Program-made: the position numbers and the translations under genes
Notes under the pieces: model-generated
Database searches by the model: none
Seen by the model: only the letters and a program-made list of their open reading frames with translations
What the model was told of the DNA's origin: nothing
DNA from: Phenylobacterium sp.
GTDB taxonomy: Bacteria > Pseudomonadota > Alphaproteobacteria > Caulobacterales > Caulobacteraceae
DNA length: 8,672 nt
NCBI GenBank assembly: GCA_028698405.1
Contig: JAQVDF010000046.1
Span: forward strand, 1 to 8,672
Reading direction: 5' to 3'
In this document: positions 6,814 through 8,672 of the stretch, piece by piece
Numbering within the stretch: the first letter of the stretch is position 1
Layout of the letters: the number at the start of each line of letters is the position of its first letter

Positions 6814-6830
6814 CTCCCCACGAGGGGGAG
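6814..6830. repeat. Second, shorter CT/GA-rich hairpin
   Basis: CTCCCC (6814-6819) and GGGGAG (6825-6830) form a six-base-pair stem around a five-base loop. Its arms share the CCTCCCC/GGGGAG core of the stronger hairpin 58 bases to the left, so the two may be the ends of one composite REP-like element. A CGGACC hexamer occurs just left (6805-6810) and right (6831-6836) of it. Confidence 0.45.
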
Positions 6831-6839
6831 CGGACCGCC

Positions 6840-8378
6840 TCACACGATCCGGCTGTCCTTGTTGCCCCAGTAGGCGTCGCGGATGAGGCGCTTGTAGAGC
6901 TTGCCGGTCGGGTGGCGGGGCAGCTCGTCCATGAAGTCGATGACCCGCGGGGTCTTCACGTGGGAAAGGCGGCTGCGCAGGAAGCCGGCGAGTTCGGCGG
7001 CGAGCTCGGGGCCGGCCTCCTTGGGCTCGAGCGGCTGGACGACCGCCACGACCTTCTCGCCCATCTCCTCGTCGGGCGCGCCGACGACGGCCGCGTCGGC
7101 GACCTTGGGATGGGTGACCAGCAGGTTCTCGATCTCCTGCGGATAGATGTTCACCCCGCCCGAGATGATCATGAAGCTCTTGCGGTCGGTGAGATAGAGG
7201 AAGCCCTCCTCGTCCACCCAACCGACGTCGCCCAGGGTGGTCCAGCCGTACTTGTTGGTGCCCTCGGCGATCTTTTCCGGCGCGTTGTGGTAGCTGAGCG
7301 CCGGGCCGTTGGCGAAGTAGACGACGCCCTCCTGGCGGGGCGGCAGCGGCTCGCCGTCCTCGCCGCAGATGCGCACCTCGCCGATCACCGCGCGGCCGAC
7401 CGAACCCTTGTGGGTCAGCCAGTCCTGCGAGGAGATGTAGCAGAAGCCGTTGCCCTCGGTGCCGGCGTAGTACTCGTGGATGATCGGGCCCCACCAGGCG
7501 ATCATCTGCTCCTTCACCGGGATGGGGCAGGGGGCGGCGGCGTGGACCGCCGACTTCATCGACGAGACGTCGTACTTTTTCCGCACGTCGTCCGGCAGCT
7601 TCAGCATCCGCACGAAGTGGGTGGGCACGAACTGCCCGCAGTCGCAGCGGTACTTCTCGATCGCCGCGAGCGCGCCTTCGGGGTCGAACTTCTCCAGCAC
7701 CACCACCGTGCCGCCCATCCGGTGGATGCTCATCGACCAGCGCAGCGGAGCGGCGTGATAGAGCGGCGCCGGCGAGATGTAGACGGGGTTCTGCGGGAAC
7801 TGGAACATCGACTGGGCCATCACCGCGATGCCGTTGGGCGCATCGATCGGCTGGCCGGTCAGCGACGGCTTGACGCCCTTCGGCCGCCCGGTGGTTCCCG
7901 ACGAGTAGAGCATGTCCGAGCCGGCCGCTTCGTCGGCGATCGGGTCCGTCGGCATCGCCGCGCGGGCGGCCTCGAAGCTCTCGTAGGGGCCGCGCGCCTC
8001 GCCCACCATGAACAGCCGGACGCCCGGCAGCAGGGCGGGCAACTCGTCGACCACGGGACCGACGCCGGGCGAGACGATCAGCGCCTTCGCCCCGCAGTCG
8101 CCGACGATGTACTCGACCTCGCCGGCGGTCAGCTTGGAGGAGATGCAGGTGTAGTAGAGCCCCGACCTCTGCGCCGCCCAGGCGGTCTCGAAGAAGCGCG
8201 GGTTGTTGTCCATCAGGATGGCGATCACGTCGCCGGTCTGCAGGCCCATCGAGCGGAACAGATGGGCGCCCTGGTTGGACCGGGCCTCCAACTCGCCGTA
8301 GGTCACGGTCTCGCCGGAGGCGGCCATGACGTAGGCGGCGCGGTCGGGGTCGGTCTGGGCGTAGACCTTCGGGTGCAT
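6840..8378 (-). CDS. AMP-forming acyl-CoA synthetase (FadD-like)
   Basis: A 512-residue adenylate-forming enzyme (ANL superfamily) that activates a carboxylic acid with ATP and joins it to coenzyme A in the cytoplasm. Visible motifs are the P-loop YSSGTTGRPKGV (158-169), HEYYAGTE (301-308), the adenosine/ribose-binding GD (384-385) followed by TDRKSFMIISGG (397-408), and the C-terminal PTGKL with catalytic Lys493. Both domains are complete. The substrate (fatty, aromatic or steroid-type acid) cannot be decided. An upstream in-frame ATG at 8414 would add 12 residues and has a GGGAG eight bases before it. However, that stretch uses A/T-rich codons unlike the rest, and a promoter with a perfect -35 places the transcript start after it, so ATG 8378, at the family-like N-terminus MHPKVYAQTDPDRAAY, is preferred. 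The gene is convergent with proS and divergent from the DUF2336-like gene. Confidence 0.9.
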   Translation of the reverse strand: MHPKVYAQTDPDRAAYVMAASGETVTYGELEARSNQGAHLFRSMGLQTGDVIAILMDNNPRFFETAWAAQRSGLYYTCISSKLTAGEVEYIVGDCGAKALIVSPGVGPVVDELPALLPGVRLFMVGEARGPYESFEAARAAMPTDPIADEAAGSDMLYSSGTTGRPKGVKPSLTGQPIDAPNGIAVMAQSMFQFPQNPVYISPAPLYHAAPLRWSMSIHRMGGTVVVLEKFDPEGALAAIEKYRCDCGQFVPTHFVRMLKLPDDVRKKYDVSSMKSAVHAAAPCPIPVKEQMIAWWGPIIHEYYAGTEGNGFCYISSQDWLTHKGSVGRAVIGEVRICGEDGEPLPPRQEGVVYFANGPALSYHNAPEKIAEGTNKYGWTTLGDVGWVDEEGFLYLTDRKSFMIISGGVNIYPQEIENLLVTHPKVADAAVVGAPDEEMGEKVVAVVQPLEPKEAGPELAAELAGFLRSRLSHVKTPRVIDFMDELPRHPTGKLYKRLIRDAYWGNKDSRIV

Positions 8379-8413
8379 GGCGTTTCCAGGTTTTGTTATC
8401 GTTTGTTCTCTCA

Positions 8414-8442
8414 TTTGCAGGGCTCCCGTAGCGCCCCGTCAA
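8414..8442 (-). promoter_or_regulatory. Candidate promoter of the acyl-CoA synthetase gene
   Basis: Minus-strand TTGACGG (8442-8436) matches the Caulobacter -35 consensus at all seven positions. After standard spacing (17 bases between the hexamers) comes TGCAAA (8419-8414), a weaker -10. The predicted start is near 8407, giving a leader of about 29 bases before ATG 8378. The -10 overlaps the alternative ATG at 8414, which argues against that start. Confidence 0.45.
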
Positions 8443-8507
8443 GGCTGCCGCGAGGTCAGCAGGCTCAACGACCGGTTAACGAGGCCGTGGTCTGATCGTG
8501 CGGGACC

Positions 8508-8672
8508 ATGACCCAGCCTGCGGCCGCACCGGATTTCGACGACAGCCTCGGCGAGGCGGGCGCCGCCACGCCGACGTTCAGGGCGCGCCACGCCTTGCTG
8601 CGCCGGCTGGCCGACGTGGTCTGCCTGCCGAGCTCGCGGGTCAACGCCTTCGAGCGGGCGATGACCGCCGAC
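8508..8672 (+). CDS. Probable DUF2336-domain protein, N-terminal part (partial)
   Basis: An open reading frame of 55 codons runs off the right edge. It begins with an acidic, Ala-rich leader (MTQPAAAPDFDDSLGEAG) followed by ARHALLRRLADVVCLP (residues 26-41) and SSRVNAFERAMTAD (42-55), which resembles the start of DUF2336 proteins of Caulobacterales as I remember them. DUF2336 proteins are largely alpha-helical, probably cytoplasmic, and of unknown function. Codons are almost all G/C-ending, as in the neighbours. The Shine-Dalgarno sequence is poor (GGGA three bases before the ATG). It is divergent from the acyl-CoA synthetase across a 129-base gap. The reading frame is well supported; the family call is from a short piece and is tentative. 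Confidence 0.62.
   Translation, partial: MTQPAAAPDFDDSLGEAGAATPTFRARHALLRRLADVVCLPSSRVNAFERAMTAD

Noticed and set aside
4588..8378. A fatty-acid operon formed by the MaoC-like hydratase and the acyl-CoA synthetase
   Set aside because: Although both are on the minus strand, proS lies between them on the opposite strand, so they cannot form a simple operon; shared pathway membership is unproven.
6709..8442. Minus-strand 577-codon frame overlapping the acyl-CoA synthetase
   Set aside because: Very Arg/Gly/Ala-rich, and overlapping in another frame a complete adenylate-forming enzyme.
6912..8495. Plus-strand 527-codon frame opposite the acyl-CoA synthetase
   Set aside because: Antisense shadow rich in His, Asp, Gly and Arg; no family features.
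1..8672. A new defence, mobile or secondary-metabolite system
   Set aside because: No integrase, transposase, nuclease, toxin-like pair, long repeats or modular synthase is present; the recognisable genes are common chromosomal families in alternating orientation.

Overview
This window is GC-rich alphaproteobacterial chromosomal DNA, most likely from the Caulobacteraceae (Caulobacter or Phenylobacterium type). The basis is almost exclusive G/C at third codon positions, promoter-like elements resembling the Caulobacter housekeeping consensus (TTGaCgS, 10-14 bases, GCTANAWC), and protein styles typical of that family, such as the DUF2336-like start at the right edge. No tRNA, rRNA, CRISPR array, insertion sequence or prophage gene is visible, and no gene-free stretch exceeds 300 bases.

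Layout from left to right. Bases 1-914 hold the end of an ABC transporter ATPase gene and, overlapping it by ATGA, its ABC-2 type permease: a two-gene exporter transcribed rightward. Facing it on the minus strand, with stop codons overlapping, is a 43-residue single-pass membrane protein gene (911-1042). Bases 1159-2250 encode an Old Yellow Enzyme family flavin oxidoreductase, whose likely promoter lies so close to the start that the mRNA may be leaderless. Bases 2356-4581 encode a membrane-anchored hybrid histidine kinase (transmembrane region, PAS, HisKA, HATPase, receiver). Six bases beyond it, and convergent, is a MaoC-like hydratase gene (5037-4588). That gene is divergent from a prolyl-tRNA synthetase of the archaeal/eukaryotic type (5156-6715). 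A 124-base gap with two GC-rich hairpins separates the synthetase from a convergent AMP-forming acyl-CoA synthetase (8378-6840). Divergent from that, at the right edge, is the first 55 codons of a probable DUF2336 protein.

Functionally this is mostly independent single-gene units in alternating directions rather than one pathway. The MaoC hydratase, acyl-CoA synthetase and flavin oxidoreductase could all act on acyl-CoA or enoyl compounds, but nothing in the sequence ties them into one operon. I see no convincing new multi-gene system. The points most worth a second look are the small membrane protein, the prolyl-tRNA synthetase type and its lack of zinc cysteines, the hairpin pair at 6725-6830, and start-site corrections based on promoter-like elements.
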